64,000 nt of DNA from Acinetobacter sp. YWS30-1 (GTDB lineage Bacteria > Pseudomonadota > Gammaproteobacteria > Pseudomonadales > Moraxellaceae): positions 1,488,001-1,552,000 of the forward strand of contig NZ_CP114606.1 in the NCBI RefSeq assembly GCF_033558715.1, written 5' to 3'. This document shows, piece by piece, positions 63,622 through 64,000 of this stretch. Every line of letters begins with the position of its first letter. Positions within the stretch are counted from its first letter, which is position 1. Below the pieces are notes generated by a model, which did not search any database, had not been told where the DNA came from, and worked only from the letters and a program-made list of their open reading frames with translations. A program made the position numbers and the translations under genes.

Positions 63622-64000
63622 TCGAATTTCACCGGTAATTCGTTTTTATTGCTGACATCATTGTTCTGGTCGGCATAGTTGATTTCTTCGGGCTTAAATC
63701 GAACTCGTGTGCCATCTTTTAAAGTTGAAGTTGCATCTGACAGTACCTGGTCACCCACTTTTAAACCGGAAATCACTTCAGACATGGCAAGTCCGCGCAG
63801 ACCCAGTTTCACTTTTTGTCGCTGGATTTTGCTATCACGTACCAGTAATACGGTGGCCTGATCGCCCTGTACTTTCCCTAGCGCATCATTCGGAATCGCT
63901 AAGGTACGATCACGGCGACCTGTCTCGACATTAACCGATACCGTCATATCCTGACGCAGGAAATCAGGTACCGGATCAACCGATAGACGCACTTCTACCG
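63618..64000 (-). CDS. HlyD/MacA-like periplasmic adaptor, C-terminal part (5' end outside window)
   Basis: The frame is open to the right edge of the window; the apparent GTG start at 63992 is internal. The fragment has the end of the beta-barrel and membrane-proximal domains of an RND/MacA-type adaptor (RQDMTVSVNVETGRRDRTLAIPNDALG, GLKVGDQVLSDATSTLKDGTRVRF). It overlaps the permease start, completing a MacAB-like tripartite exporter whose outer-membrane partner is not visible. Confidence 0.85.
   Translation of the reverse strand, partial: VEVRLSVDPVPDFLRQDMTVSVNVETGRRDRTLAIPNDALGKVQGDQATVLLVRDSKIQRQKVKLGLRGLAMSEVISGLKVGDQVLSDATSTLKDGTRVRFKPEEINYADQNNDVSNKNELPVKFE

Noticed and set aside
1..64000. 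CRISPR arrays, tRNA or rRNA genes, prophage
   Set aside because: No regularly spaced repeats, no cloverleaf or rRNA sequence recognised by eye, and no phage structural genes.

Overview
The window reads as a chromosomal segment of an Acinetobacter-type gammaproteobacterium. It is AT-rich. The supporting genes are a membrane PQQ glucose dehydrogenase of the Acinetobacter type, a short BLUF photoreceptor, a tusDCBE cluster, the mesX/mesD folate-independent methionine synthase pair, an accC-accB-aroQ cluster, and IS66, IS1595 and IS4 insertion sequences. The species assignment is inference. No rRNA, tRNA, prophage or CRISPR array was recognised.

Layout. Positions 1-8.7 kb: end of an MFS transporter, an amidase broken by one amber codon, a MASE1-GGDEF cyclase, a secreted protein, accC-accB-aroQ, a 1 kb gap and a ybaK-type deacylase. 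Positions 8.8-20.7 kb: a YVTN beta-propeller protein, the tusDCBE tRNA-thiolation operon, a GalE-like protein lacking its catalytic lysine, fumC behind a Fur box, several small or hypothetical genes (including a 57-residue protein with two CxxCxGxG knuckles and an orphan RelB-like antitoxin), a nitroreductase, a hydrolase, and an M15 peptidase frameshifted at a run of eight G. Positions 21-27.4 kb: a glucose-oxidation module of OprB porin, PQQ glucose dehydrogenase and a PqqU/YncD-like TonB receptor that probably imports PQQ. Positions 27.4-32 kb: a scar region with a possible IS end, a decayed tautomerase gene, and an IS1595 element into which an IS66 element has jumped. Both insertions have 8-bp target duplications.

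Positions 32-44 kb: BLUF protein, an AaeAB-like aromatic-acid efflux operon with a divergent IclR regulator, a LysR gene divergent from two half-size YdcZ transporters, a DUF1826-like gene, then mesX-mesD-flavin reductase and a PrpA-like phosphatase. Positions 44-51 kb: a candidate small RNA, a sorbosone-dehydrogenase-like lipoprotein, and a nitrogen-control locus. In that locus a formate/nitrite channel gene and cyanase (cynS) diverge from two sigma-54 promoters, and a PP2C/kinase fusion lies downstream of the channel. The channel mRNA leader carries two hexaloop hairpins that overlap an intrinsic terminator, the signature of ANTAR (NasT/NasR-type) antitermination. An IS4 element sits in the loop of the cynS terminator.

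Positions 51-64 kb: a Fur-boxed siderophore receptor followed by DUF4198, DUF3649, PepSY and DUF3325 genes; a copper operon (His/Met/Cys-rich protein, CopA, CopB); a BigR-like sulfide module (two YeeE/YedE half transporters and a persulfide-dioxygenase-like MBL protein); and a MacAB-like ABC exporter that runs off the right edge.

The most interesting signals are the sigma-54 plus hexaloop leader on the channel gene, the mesX-mesD-flavin reductase set, the PQQ uptake and use module, and the sequence-level gene breaks (amidase amber codon, M15 homopolymer frameshift, nested IS).
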